Assembly: GCA_015179125.1 (NCBI GenBank)
Contig: WHVA01000252.1
Coordinates: forward strand, 91,758 to 155,757
Direction of reading: 5' to 3'
Origin: Gautieria morchelliformis
Taxonomy: Eukaryota; Basidiomycota; Agaricomycetes; Gomphales; Gomphaceae
Length of the DNA stretch: 64,000 nt
Numbering within the stretch: the first letter of the stretch is position 1; each line of letters starts with the position of its first letter. Made by a program: the position numbers and the translations under genes. Positions 44,802 through 54,536 of the stretch are shown piece by piece. The notes below the pieces were generated by a model that saw only the letters and a list, made by a program, of their open reading frames with translations, made no database searches and was not told the DNA's origin.

Positions 44802-46240
44802 TTAATATATTCCGATTTGCTCGTTGAGGATCTTCACTCTAGGACTAGGAAGTCCTTTAGTGAGAATATCTGCCAACATTTGTTCCGTTGGCAAATAAAC
44901 GAGCTTGGCTTGTTGATTTTTGATTATATCTCGAAGGAAATATAATCTGATGTTGAAATGTTTGGTTCTCGTGTGTTGTTGAGTGCCATACGTGATGGCA
45001 ATGGCTGATTGATTGTCTGAATAAACTTGGATGGGTCTGTTCAGTGGTTGGAATATTTCAGAAATAAAATGGCGCATCCAGAGAGCCTCTTTGCCCGCAT
45101 GGGTCAGGGCGACGAATTCGGCTTCAGTTGATGAGAGGGCTACTATCAACTGTTTCTGGCAACTCCATGAAACAGTGCCTCCATCAATCTGAAATAAGTA
45201 TGCCGAATACAAACGCCTATGGCTCTGTGAACCCCAATCCGCATCTGAATACCCCATCAAGCCGTCTCGATTTCTTCCAAGTGTGAGCTTGTAATGCTTC
45301 GTGCCTTTCAAATATTTGAAGACACATTTGACTGCATTCCAATGTGTGCCACCTGGATTTTCGAGGAATTGCGAGAGCAATGACACCGCAAATGCAATGT
45401 CAGGTCGAGTGGCTACAGCTGCCCACATCAGTGATCCTATGGCTTGCCTGTATGGAAACTTCGACATGGCTTTCTTGCCTCTCTCTGTAGAAGGACATTG
45501 GTCTTTAGATAATTTAACGGCTGGATCAAGGGGCGTAGCATAAGTCTTTGCATCTTCGAGATTGAATTTCTTGATGATCTTCTCGATGTATGCAGGTTGT
45601 GAAATTGCAATGGTTTTCTTCTGCCAGTCTCTTTCGATTTTAAGATTCAATAGCCAATGAATCTCGCCTAGATCTTTCATACTGAAGACCTGAGCAAGAT
45701 CTCGTTTGACTTCGTCCAGGACTGACTGATTCTCAGCTGTGATGGTGAGATCATCCACAGCTGTTGCAATGATCACATGCCCCTTTCCGCCAGGTCTATA
45801 AAATACAGCCCCATCTGTGGCTGACGTAGTGAATCCTAATTTGTGGAATTCACCACTTAGACGTTTGTACCATTCCCTTCCAGATTGTTTGAGGCCGTAG
45901 AGTGCTTTCTTCAAAGTAGCACTTCGTCTTTGTCTCCGGACTCATATCCATGCGGCTGCTTCATGTAAATAGGTTCAGGCAGTGTAGCATTGAGGTATGC
46001 ATAGTCCACGTCCATTTGATGGATAGGCCAGTCATTCCTAGCAGCAATGGCGCATATGATCCGTAGGGAGGATAACCGAGCAACAGGTGAGTATGTCTCA
46101 TCATAGTCGACTCCAAACTTCTGTGTGAAGCCTTGGGCGACGATTCTCGATTTAGGCATTATTGGTTTCCCTTCTGGATTACGCTTCCAAAGGTAGACCC
46201 ATTTATTACTGACAATATTGGCTCCAGGAGGTGGTTTAGC
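44802..46240 (-). pseudogene. Copia-3 reverse transcriptase and RNase H
   Basis: Last part of the polyprotein. After the TGA at 46241-46243 the same frame continues through ANIVSNKWVYLWKRNPEGK, SRIVAQGFTQKFGVDYDETY and MDVDYAYLNATLPEPIYMKQ. A one-base loss in a T run near 45911-45917 shifts the frame, which resumes at KKALYGLKQSGREW. The RT active site AVDDLTIT keeps both aspartates. RNase H residues appear in GYSDADWGS, SSTEAEFVA and YSDNQSAIA, ending with LADILTKGLPS. The polymerase and nuclease parts are otherwise well preserved, in line with a recent insertion. Confidence 0.9.
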
Positions 46241-47392
46241 TCATTCCCACACTCCTTTGTCGATTAGGGCCTTGTACTCTTTGTCCATTGATTTCTTCCA
46301 CATAGGATTATTCAGAGCTTCGTCTGCATTGCTAGGTTCAATTTGACTCAAATCCGGCGCCTTGTCACTGTTTTGACCGTCGGTTGGAAACGCACTGATG
46401 GCATACTCATAGCTACTGATGCCATCAATCTCGGAGGATAATTCTTGGTCGAATAAAACTTCTTTATGGTCCTCAACATCCTCGTAAGCTAGCGTAGTCA
46501 TATATGTGCCAGCTTGTCTCTGAGTCTGAGATCTTGTTACGGGACCTGATGGGGCCGGCTGCACTTGTTGTTGACGGATCCTTTCGCTTCTCCTTATCGG
46601 TTCAGCTTCTCTAGGTCTGTCATCAACTCCCTGAATAGGTTGCAGCTCTTCAAGATATTCCTCTGGTGCACTTTCATCAATTTCTTCGATCTTTGCCTCT
46701 TCGCTGACTAAGCGACCGGGCACAGGCACTGATGCCGGAATGGCCTTTTTCTCCTCTCTAGACGTAGGTAGCTTGGATTCCTCAATAGAAATGATTGGGA
46801 CCTTTCCCTTCTTCATCTCTGAATCAAACACAACATTCCGCTCGACAGAAACTTTGTGCGAGTCAGGCCAATAAATATAATGACCATGGCTCTGCGCAGA
46901 AATTCCTATCCACCGAGCTCTCTTGGCACGAGCTTCCAATTTATCTCCCTGAGTGACCTTAACATAGACTTCAGTTCCCCATGCGTGAATGTCTTTGAGA
47001 TTCGGTTTCTCATGGTGGATCATCTCGTAGGGCGTTTTATCCGGTAGAGCTCTTGTATGTGTCCTGTTCCTAAGATAATTGGCATGCTGTATTGCATAGC
47101 CCCATAATATCTTAGGAAGGCCTGAGTCCAGCAGCATGGCACGAGTTCTCTCAGTGAGAGTTCGGTTCAGACGTTCGGCAACGCCATTAGACTCTGGTGT
47201 GTCGTGTACCGTCAACTGATGCTTCGTGCCTTGTTTGGCTAGATGCTGTTCGAATTCAGAGCTCGTATACTCGCCCCCTCGATCAGAAACAAGTGCCTTG
47301 ATGTGCACATTTCTCTGTCGAAGCATTAAAGCCTCGTAGAGCTTGTACTTTGAAAATGCTTCTGATTTGTTCGCCATGAGATAGATCACCGA
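46241..47392 (-). pseudogene. Copia-3 integrase core and C-terminus
   Basis: Continues in the same frame after the TAA at 47393-47395. It contains the second and third integrase catalytic residues in LVSDRGGEYTSS and TPESNGVAERLNRT, then WGTEVYVKV, RWIGISAQSHGHYIYWPD and a variable acidic linker with IRRSERIRQQQ leading toward RT. The block ends at the TGA at 46241. Strand transfer into genomic DNA is the known role. Catalytic residues are intact, but the two flanking stops prevent a full-length product. Confidence 0.9.
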
Positions 47393-49045
47393 TTATCTTG
47401 AATAGTCATCGATAAAAGAGACATAATATGACTTTTTATCGATCGTGAGGTGTCTTGCAGGTCCCCAGACATCAGAATAAATTCTGTCACCGAATTTTGA
47501 TGTTCGGTCTCTGGGTTCTCGAGGAAGAGGTTTGCGTGCAATCTTGGCCTGAATACACGCATCACAGACAATTCTATCGCCTGTGGAGCTCAGTTCAATG
47601 CCCAATATCATGCCATGATTTAACAGATGTTGTAGGGACTTCTGTGAGATGTGCCCCATTTTTTGATGAATTTCCATGGCAGACAAACACATATGGGCTT
47701 GAGCACTTGGTGACTGGAGGTCTAGTTGATATAAACCATTGACCTTCGGTGCTTGCATCAATACCTTTCCAACAGCGTTAGATATCATGCATTTCTGGCC
47801 ACCGAGTCGAATGTCGTAGCCAGCATCATCGCACCGACCGATCGAGACGAGGGTAGCAGCAATTTTTGGTGCATAGTATGTATCTTGCAAAGTGACTTCT
47901 ACTGTTTTATCTCCAACATTATTGGATAATACGAGCAGTCCTGAACCGAAGGCATCAAAGGTGCCTTTGTTGGCTGCTCGGATAGTCCTCGGCTGTGAGA
48001 ATTGACAGTAGTTCCTCAATAAATTTTTATGAGGAGTCATATGCGATGTCGTTCCGGTGTCGAGTATGACTATAACTCCTGAGGATGTGCTCAGATTGAA
48101 ATTCGAGCACTCGTCGAAATTGGTGAAGGCAAGATGCCCATCACCACTTTCCTCAGAAGAGGACTCTTCTTCGGCAACATTCGCTTTTGCTTTACCCTTC
48201 TTCTTCTTCTTGCCTTTGGCTTTTTTCTTCTGACGTGGTCCTTGACCTTCTTTACCACCTCCTTTAGCCCAGCAATTTTCGATGGAATGTCCAGGCTTTT
48301 TGCAGTTGGTGCATATATGCGCCTTCTGCCCCTTCTGGTCCTTCTTAGTAGATGAACCAATAAACACCTGCTCTTCTTGCGGGAGTGTTTTCTTCCTGTC
48401 ATACTGAGCCTTTAGTACCCTAATAATATTATCAGGGACTAATGGCATCCCGCATTCTTCAAGCGAAGTGGTAAGGGCGTTCATGACTGCCTCATAGGAT
48501 GGTGGAAGTGACGCAAGGATAATGTCCATGAATTCTTCTTTGGAAACTCTGGCTCCCATCTCATTAAGACGAGCATATAGGTCTTGGGTCTTGTCCAAAT
48601 GATCTCTCAAATCTCCATCCTCAGGACATCTCATACTGCGGAGTTGTCTCTGCAGGCTGGTGAGGACCATCTTGGGCTTTTTGGTCATTTCATTGACCAG
48701 TGCATCCCAAGTCTCTTTTGCTGTCTTCTGCTTCTGTAGCATCAGAGCTAATGACTCTGACACTGAGACGATGATTTGGGTCTTGGCTTGTCCTTCTCTA
48801 GCAAGGTATCTCTCCAGCTTCTCCTCAGCCTTATCCATCTGAGTTTCCTCAGCTTCTGTAAGAATATGGCCTGGGGGCATAACTGGAGGATCAGGAGGTC
48901 GAGTGACTCTCCCTTCTACATGCTTGAGTAGATTTTTGGACTCGAAATAGCTGATGAGAGTGGCTCGCCACAATGGCCAATTACTTCCATCAGTAGCAAG
49001 CTTCTCAACACCCAATAGCTTCTCAGAAGTGTCTCCGGGGCCCAT
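47393..49045 (-). CDS. Copia-3 Gag, protease and integrase N-terminus
   Basis: Starts at ATG 49045, only five bases from the 5' LTR; codons 1-3 (MGP) lie inside the primer-binding site. Gag spans about residues 1-300 (WPLWRATLISYFESKN, KTAKETWDALVNEM) with a zinc knuckle CTNCKKPGHSIENC near 245, followed by a lysine-rich tract. The protease has VILDTGTTSHMTPH (DTG, about 345). The integrase HHCC finger runs IHQKMGHISQ to CDACIQAK and the first catalytic aspartate is in IYSDVWGP. The frame stops at TAA (47393-47395) just after FIDDYSR. Gag and protease could still be made. Confidence 0.9.
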   Translation of the reverse strand: MGPGDTSEKLLGVEKLATDGSNWPLWRATLISYFESKNLLKHVEGRVTRPPDPPVMPPGHILTEAEETQMDKAEEKLERYLAREGQAKTQIIVSVSESLALMLQKQKTAKETWDALVNEMTKKPKMVLTSLQRQLRSMRCPEDGDLRDHLDKTQDLYARLNEMGARVSKEEFMDIILASLPPSYEAVMNALTTSLEECGMPLVPDNIIRVLKAQYDRKKTLPQEEQVFIGSSTKKDQKGQKAHICTNCKKPGHSIENCWAKGGGKEGQGPRQKKKAKGKKKKKGKAKANVAEEESSSEESGDGHLAFTNFDECSNFNLSTSSGVIVILDTGTTSHMTPHKNLLRNYCQFSQPRTIRAANKGTFDAFGSGLLVLSNNVGDKTVEVTLQDTYYAPKIAATLVSIGRCDDAGYDIRLGGQKCMISNAVGKVLMQAPKVNGLYQLDLQSPSAQAHMCLSAMEIHQKMGHISQKSLQHLLNHGMILGIELSSTGDRIVCDACIQAKIARKPLPREPRDRTSKFGDRIYSDVWGPARHLTIDKKSYYVSFIDDYSR

Positions 49046-49050
49046 AACCT

Positions 49051-49548
49051 TGTAGAGGACAGGAATTATAGGCAGTAGGTATGGACTGCTTGCTCAAAAG
49101 AATAGACTAGAAATTAATTCACTCTCTCAGTGAATTTAGTTGTCACTGTAAGTATATTATACACTACCTAGAAATTAATTCACTACAGAGGATTTCTAGG
49201 TCAATAAATCGAAAGAACACTAGACTAATTTACTTGCCTCTCTCAGTGAATTTAGTTGTCACTGAGAGAGGGGGAAATCTGTCTCACTGTGCATGTACTA
49301 CTACCCGGCCCTTTAGCGCCCAAGAGCTCGTGCGTCGAAGTCATTTCAGACTCCGCTGGGTGCAGCCGCTTGTGAAAATAGAAATAACAAGATGAAATGG
49401 AGAGGTAAGGAGTGACTGGAAAATTTCGAAAATAATCAGAGAAATGGGTGCATGGTACAAGAACAATGTGAGAAGAGATTGAAACACCATACAGCAAATC
49501 GAATATATTATGCTTGATTTTGGTGCAGGAGCATAAATGCACCCAACA
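49051..49548 (-). repeat. Copia-3 5' LTR
   Basis: 498 bp, nearly identical to 44292-44788. Hairpin 49237-49249/49259-49271 (13-bp perfect stem, 9-nt loop). Its inner end is separated from the gag ATG by only five bases. Confidence 0.95.
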
Positions 49549-49974
49549 TTTTATGCTATTTCCAGGTCCCCACTTGGATAGTGATCAGCATTATCACTAT
49601 CCACATCTCTGTTCCTGCTCCACAGCTATATGCAGCATGTGGAGCATTTCCCATAGAAAAGTACACCATTTTGAATGCTAGTAGTTTCCAGCCACCTAGT
49701 ATAAGTAGCTACTTCCAAATGTATGATAGAACCAGGCAATTATAGGCTGCACTCACCAGATAGTCTGCATGTGTGTTTGATCGCTGCCAGATGAGTGAGC
49801 ACAGCACATGATGAAGCATGAGTCGGAGCTGCAACAGTGCTGAGTAATGGAAAGATGAGACTCTGCTCATCATCCTCTCTCTTCCTTGCACCACCAGCAC
49901 CATTGCAGCAGTCCTGCCTTCATGTTGTTTTGCATTGCAGAAAACACATTGGCATACCTTCCCTTACCATGTAG

Positions 49975-52699
49975 ATGCATTCTGATAACCTGCCCCCATC
50001 AGCATCTGGTAAGGATGTCGCCACTTTGTCCCACTCTAACCCCACATCTGGATTCTCTTCTGAGAGACCTGATGCCCCAGTGTCCGACCAGGTATCCAAC
50101 AAGGACCTCTCTGCCCTCTTTGTATACACAGTCCAATGCACCGAAAAAGCCAATGAGTGCATCTGCAAACTCAACAAAGGTAAACGTGCCAGGAGAGAAA
50201 GTCTCCCTGATGCCACTGGCACTATTTCTGATGACAAGGACAAGTGACCCATCCCTAACCTCACCCAATTCCATAGCATTGTTTGCCCTTCTATGACTAT
50301 TAATGACATTCCGTCATCCACCCCATGCCTTCCTCTTCCCACGCATACACCCATTTCCCCCTCCATTCCTACTCCTTCTGGTGATGCTTCTTGGTGTAGT
50401 GCTGTCAAAACTGCCATCTTCACTGACCCCTCCGTCCTCTCTTCCATTATCAACACCGCTCCTCGAGTTGTTGATTTCCAATTGCTCGGCCCTATTTTCA
50501 AGATGGAGGAAGTCGCCAAGAATCCTCATCTACTCAATCCTCAAGGCATCCCAAACCCCATCCTTCACATGGCTCATGGGAAGGTATACATTCCCCTCTC
50601 TATGCTTATCTCTGCCTCCATCAACTGGATCCGCAACAACGACTCGCTCAAATTTGTCAAGGTACCCAACAGCGCTGTCCAGCAAACCCTTGACCCTGCG
50701 CTATTCAGCAAAAAGACTTTTTATCCTCTGACAACTGGAGCCAAGCCTACCACAACTGGTTCTCACTTATCGACATCCTCACTGAACCCAGGGTCTTGGC
50801 TGGCTGGTACAATCACTGGGACACTATGTGTGCCGACCAATTCTCCCACTGGTTCCTGGCACACCATGCGCATGACAAGCAACTTCGCACCCAATTCACC
50901 TGCAAGCCCTTCCTTATCGACGTCACCAGCAACAGCTGCTGCCAAGGCTATGAGTGAGCCCATGTCAATGTCATGACACGTTTATTTCTTATACTCAGAT
51001 GCTCTGTTCTCCCATTTCCCACTCCACCTCCGTGTTCGTTCTGATCGCCATTGCCGTGTTCGGCAACCGATTCTCTCTGTTTGCGCCAATTATTATAGCC
51101 ACGCCGTCAACGCACGATCAATGTCTTTGGGCTGACTTGGCAGTCATTGCTGGGCCTATTACCTCCTCTGCTCAACCCTCTTTCGATGGTGTTCTGATAA
51201 TCGGATTATCATGACTTGTGTATTTCCTGCACCTTGTTACCCCCATTTCCCCTTTCGCCACTCCTCCTCCATGTTCACTTGGCTTTGCCCTCCACCTCGA
51301 CCACTCCTCCCCTCCATCATCTCCGTTCGCCCTTCCTCGCATTTCGCTGAACAGCCATTCGCTGCTTGCATCATTCGCCAGCAGGCACACCATCAAATCA
51401 CAATTGACATCCCTACCCGGCATGATGGCTTGTCAGTAGCTCCATCAGCTTCTCGATCCAAACCCCTTTTGGTGTTCATATGAGCAGGGTGCGTTCACGG
51501 GGCGTCCTACCCGTAGGACGTGTGGGATCAACCCAGTAGATGAAGAACCCGTGCAGGGCGGTGTATATGCGGGCCCCAAGACATGATTTCGTACATAGGT
51601 GCCTTTGCCACCTTCACTCTCCGCCGTTTCATGTTCTCCCTCTTCTCTCACTCTATTGTATGTTTATTTCATCTATGTTGTATCATGACTGTGCACCCCT
51701 ATCCAACCCTGACTTGTGACGGCCTCTTTCCTATTCGCTGATACCTTACGAGCATTCGATATAAGTAGTTTGCATTCGCATGTATATTCCCCAGTTCAAT
51801 TATCATACGTCGTCCATCTTGTGCAAACTTGACCTCGCTGTGATCATCATCTTAAGCCTTCTCTTGGAGATTTCTATCTTCGACCAGCAGAGGACTTAGG
51901 CATCACTGGTGAGTTCTCATACTTCATCTTCGTTACCCTAGCCTTCGAACTATTTTCTGTGCTGTTGGCGAAGGGCTCCGAAGGAGCACCTTCGCCGGCG
52001 AAGGGATTGTCGCTACTTAGACAGCCCTTCCATGACACCTTGCACGTTACATCATCAAGTGCCACGGGCCATTTCGCTACGACTGTAGATAGGGCGAGCC
52101 CCGTTCGGGCAACCCTCTTATCTTGTGAACATTCATTGGTTCACGTATTCGCCGAACGGCATACTTATTCGCACAAGCTATTCGGGCATTTGCTGTGTTC
52201 ACTAATACACATATTAACGCCTAAAAACCAATCTTGACAGTCAACCACATTGCCAATGGGGCACAGGCACTGCCACACCAAAACAGGAATGAAGACCACA
52301 TGCCATTCCGCACCTTTGATTGCCCGTGCTTCCCCCCTGAGTCCCGCTGTCACCCTAACCATAATGCTACTAGTACAAACCACCCAAGCTCTGCTCATTT
52401 TCGCTCCTCTTGCGACCTCTCAAAAACCCTCTGTGTCCACTGCAGTTCAATCGGCCACTGTGCCTCGGATGGCACAGCCAACAAATCCAATTGCCCAGAG
52501 TGCCCTATCTTGGTTGAATGGAATGCCAAGTCCAAGTGCCTCGCTGCAACATCCAGGAAGGAGCTCTGCCTCTGGTTCAACATCAGGGGTACCTGCACCA
52601 ACTCCTGCTCCTTCCAACTCCTGCTCCTTCCACCCTGAACACTCCTGCTCCCTCTGTGGCAACACCAAACATGGTGCATCTCAGTGCACCCACAACTGA
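49975..52699 (+). pseudogene. YR element ORF1 (Gag-like), split by solo LTR
   Basis: Coding pieces 49975-50968 and from 52245 form an ORF1-like protein. The N-terminal part is acidic and serine rich (ATLSHSNPTSGFSSERPDAP). The middle has a conserved-looking block (HLLNPQGIPNPILHMAHGKVY, IPLSMLISASINWIRNND), and the C-terminal part has cysteine motifs including a CCHC knuckle CSLCGNTKHGASQC near 52646-52690. Frame changes occur, for example near 50245 and 50770, so it is not functional. The interruption at 50969-52239 carries GTCAA duplications. ORF1 of such elements is thought to package RNA. Confidence 0.6.
50969..52239 (-). mobile_element. Solo LTR, large family, copy 2
   Basis: 1271 bp in reverse orientation, ends TGTCATGACA on the left and TTGACA on the right (plus strand), flanked by perfect GTCAA duplications (50964-50968, 52240-52244). 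It is the shortest copy and shows the basic organisation: unique left part, then two degenerate tandem units. Inserted in ORF1 of the YR element. Confidence 0.9.
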
Positions 52700-54536
52700 C
52701 CGGCCCTCTGTCCTGCACCAGATCACCCTGCCATATAGACCACATGGCTGGAGGTCCACACTTGAAGAGTGTGGTCTTAGTCACTCCTTCCCTAATCTCA
52801 TTCATGACCTAACTTATGGCTCCCCTATTGGCAACCCCCCCCTCTCGCATACTGACAACCTTGCCTCAGTCAAGCTAAACCCACAGTTCGTCAGTGATGA
52901 CATGGCATCCAAACTGGCAGCTGGACGTCTGAGCAGCCTCTTCACAGTCTCTAAAGCACACACTATTTTTGGAGGACACTTCCGCACATCCACTCTTGGC
53001 CTTGTCCCCAAACATGGGAAAGACCCCAACACCCTTCAACTCATCCGACACCTGTCTAAGAAGGACTCACAGGGCTACTCCACCAATGACTGGTTGGATT
53101 CAGATGACTTCCCCATGAAGTGGGCATTGAGTGCACAGTGCGCTGATTTTGCTTTTCCCTCTCTTTTGTGCTGTCTGTGCCATCTCTTTGCACCTTCTGT
53201 GCCACCTGTGCTGTCTCTTGCACTGTCTGCACCCTTTCTTGCACTGTCTGTCCGCTTCCGCCTGCCATGTTCCTCCCATTCCTTTTCATGCTGTCCCCCA
53301 CACCCCCTGCCCTGCTTGCATCTCCTTCCCACCATCTCACACCATATACTCTACAGGTTGCATCCTGCCCACCAGGCATGCAGGCTGCCATGCTCGACAT
53401 CTGGAATGCCTACCGTAACTCACCTATCATACCGAAACACAAAGTCTACATCACACTAATGGGGGATGGTTGTAACTGTCATATATATGTATATATAACT
53501 TAGCTCACCTATATTTCATAAAATATATCACAATTGAGACAGTTGCCAGCATTTGTAAGGCATGCTTAATCCTAGTCCTAAAGTTCTTTCTCACAGTCTG
53601 CTGCTCCCCCAGGAAAAGGTGTATACCCCATTGTCTAATCATCAATAGTTACATATCTTTGTACTATACATGCATATTATTTTAAACATACCTTCTAATC
53701 AGATCTCTCAACCATATATAATAATATAGTACAGGTATTGTCCATACTTGCTTCTATATTCTGTGATTGTACATCTAACATGTTTCATATATACTTCTAA
53801 CATGTACTCATATGGTCCATACTTGCTTCTACATTCTATCATCATACATGTAACAAGCTTCATATATACTTTTAATATATAGTCATCCAAATCCTATCTG
53901 AAATTGCTCTGTCATCTGAATACACACCATGCTTTAACACATACAACCATATTTTTAAAATATCAGAACATTCAAAAGAATTTAGGATATCCACAATATA
54001 CAAGTTGCTCAAAATGATGGACTATGAACTCAGTTATGGTTGATTTTTTAAAAGATATCTAATATATCCTAGAAGAATGTACATTGTTGTTAATATGAAC
54101 ATCCTCCAATGTGGCAAGGTGAAATATATGTTGAACACTGTGCTGTCTTCAGTCTAGCCACTGCAGGTGGGATACAAGGCTCTGTTGCAGACATGGCCAT
54201 CACCATCTTCACCTTCCATGGTGTAGACTACATCATTAAGTGGGTTGATGACTTTGCCTTCCTCCGCATCCTCATCTGTACCATTACATCTCCCTCTGGC
54301 ATACCAGAGTACCTCTACCATGTCAATCTCAACACCATCTTAAACATCTCCACCCCCTCGGGATTCCCTGGCACCCTGTCAACAACAAAGGCCAAACCTT
54401 TGTGTTCACTTTCACCTACTTTGGCTTTGGGTGGACCATTCTTGAGTTCGCACACTCCCCATGAACCATGGCACTGCTTGACAGGAAATGCCTCAAAATG
54501 CTTGCCAAGCTGACCACCTTCCTCGAGTTAGCACAT
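52700..54536 (+). pseudogene. YR element reverse transcriptase region
   Basis: Open stretch 52518-53459 leads into RT: GGHFRTSTLGLVPKHGKDP is followed further on by VASCPPGMQAAMLDIWNAYR, where the aspartate fits RT motif A, and NSPIIPKHKVYITL. After the AT-rich insertion (53462-54107) the frame resumes MWQGEIYVEHCAVFSLATAG and IIKWVDDFAFLRIL, the VDD active-site motif C. Sequence between 53110 and 53340 is simple and cysteine/leucine rich and may be a degenerate replacement. Several frame changes follow 54260. RT of this family copies element RNA into DNA; this copy is inactive. Confidence 0.7.
53462..54107. mobile_element. 646-bp AT-rich non-autonomous insertion in RT
   Basis: Flanked by AATG duplications (53458-53461, 54108-54111) with short related ends (GGGGATG on the left, reverse complement GGAGGATG on the right). 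Removing it and one AATG joins the RT frame exactly. An internal direct repeat of about 75 bp occupies 53742-53885, with shared words ccatacttgcttct and catatatact. No coding capacity is seen. Probably a MITE-like element of unknown superfamily. Confidence 0.65.

Larger units (their letters stand above)
44292..49548 (-). mobile_element. Ty1/copia retrotransposon copia-3, young full-length copy
   Basis: Complete minus-strand element with LTRs 44292-44788 and 49051-49548, flanked by perfect TTTTA duplications (44287-44291, 49549-49553). The LTRs differ by about four positions in 498, indicating recent insertion. The primer-binding site GGTTATGGGCCC adjoins the 5' LTR and overlaps the gag start. 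A purine tract CTTGAGGGGGCG precedes the 3' LTR. Gag-pol is one long frame with two stops and one frameshift. Confidence 0.95.
43871..49974 (+). other. Sequence flanking the YR element's first ORF, split by copia-3
   Basis: Non-coding sequence at 43871-44291 continues at 49549-49974 once copia-3 and its TTTTA duplication are removed. It directly precedes the first ORF of the tyrosine-recombinase retrotransposon and may contain its left terminal repeat, but the element end could not be fixed because the matching right end is not preserved in the window. Confidence 0.35.

Noticed and set aside
49920-50519. Minus-strand frame of 199 codons over YR element ORF1
   Set aside because: Antisense to a better supported ORF with conserved blocks and a zinc knuckle.
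53731-53890. Short direct repeats as a CRISPR array
   Set aside because: Only two long imperfect units without spacers, inside an AT-rich transposon of a eukaryotic genome.
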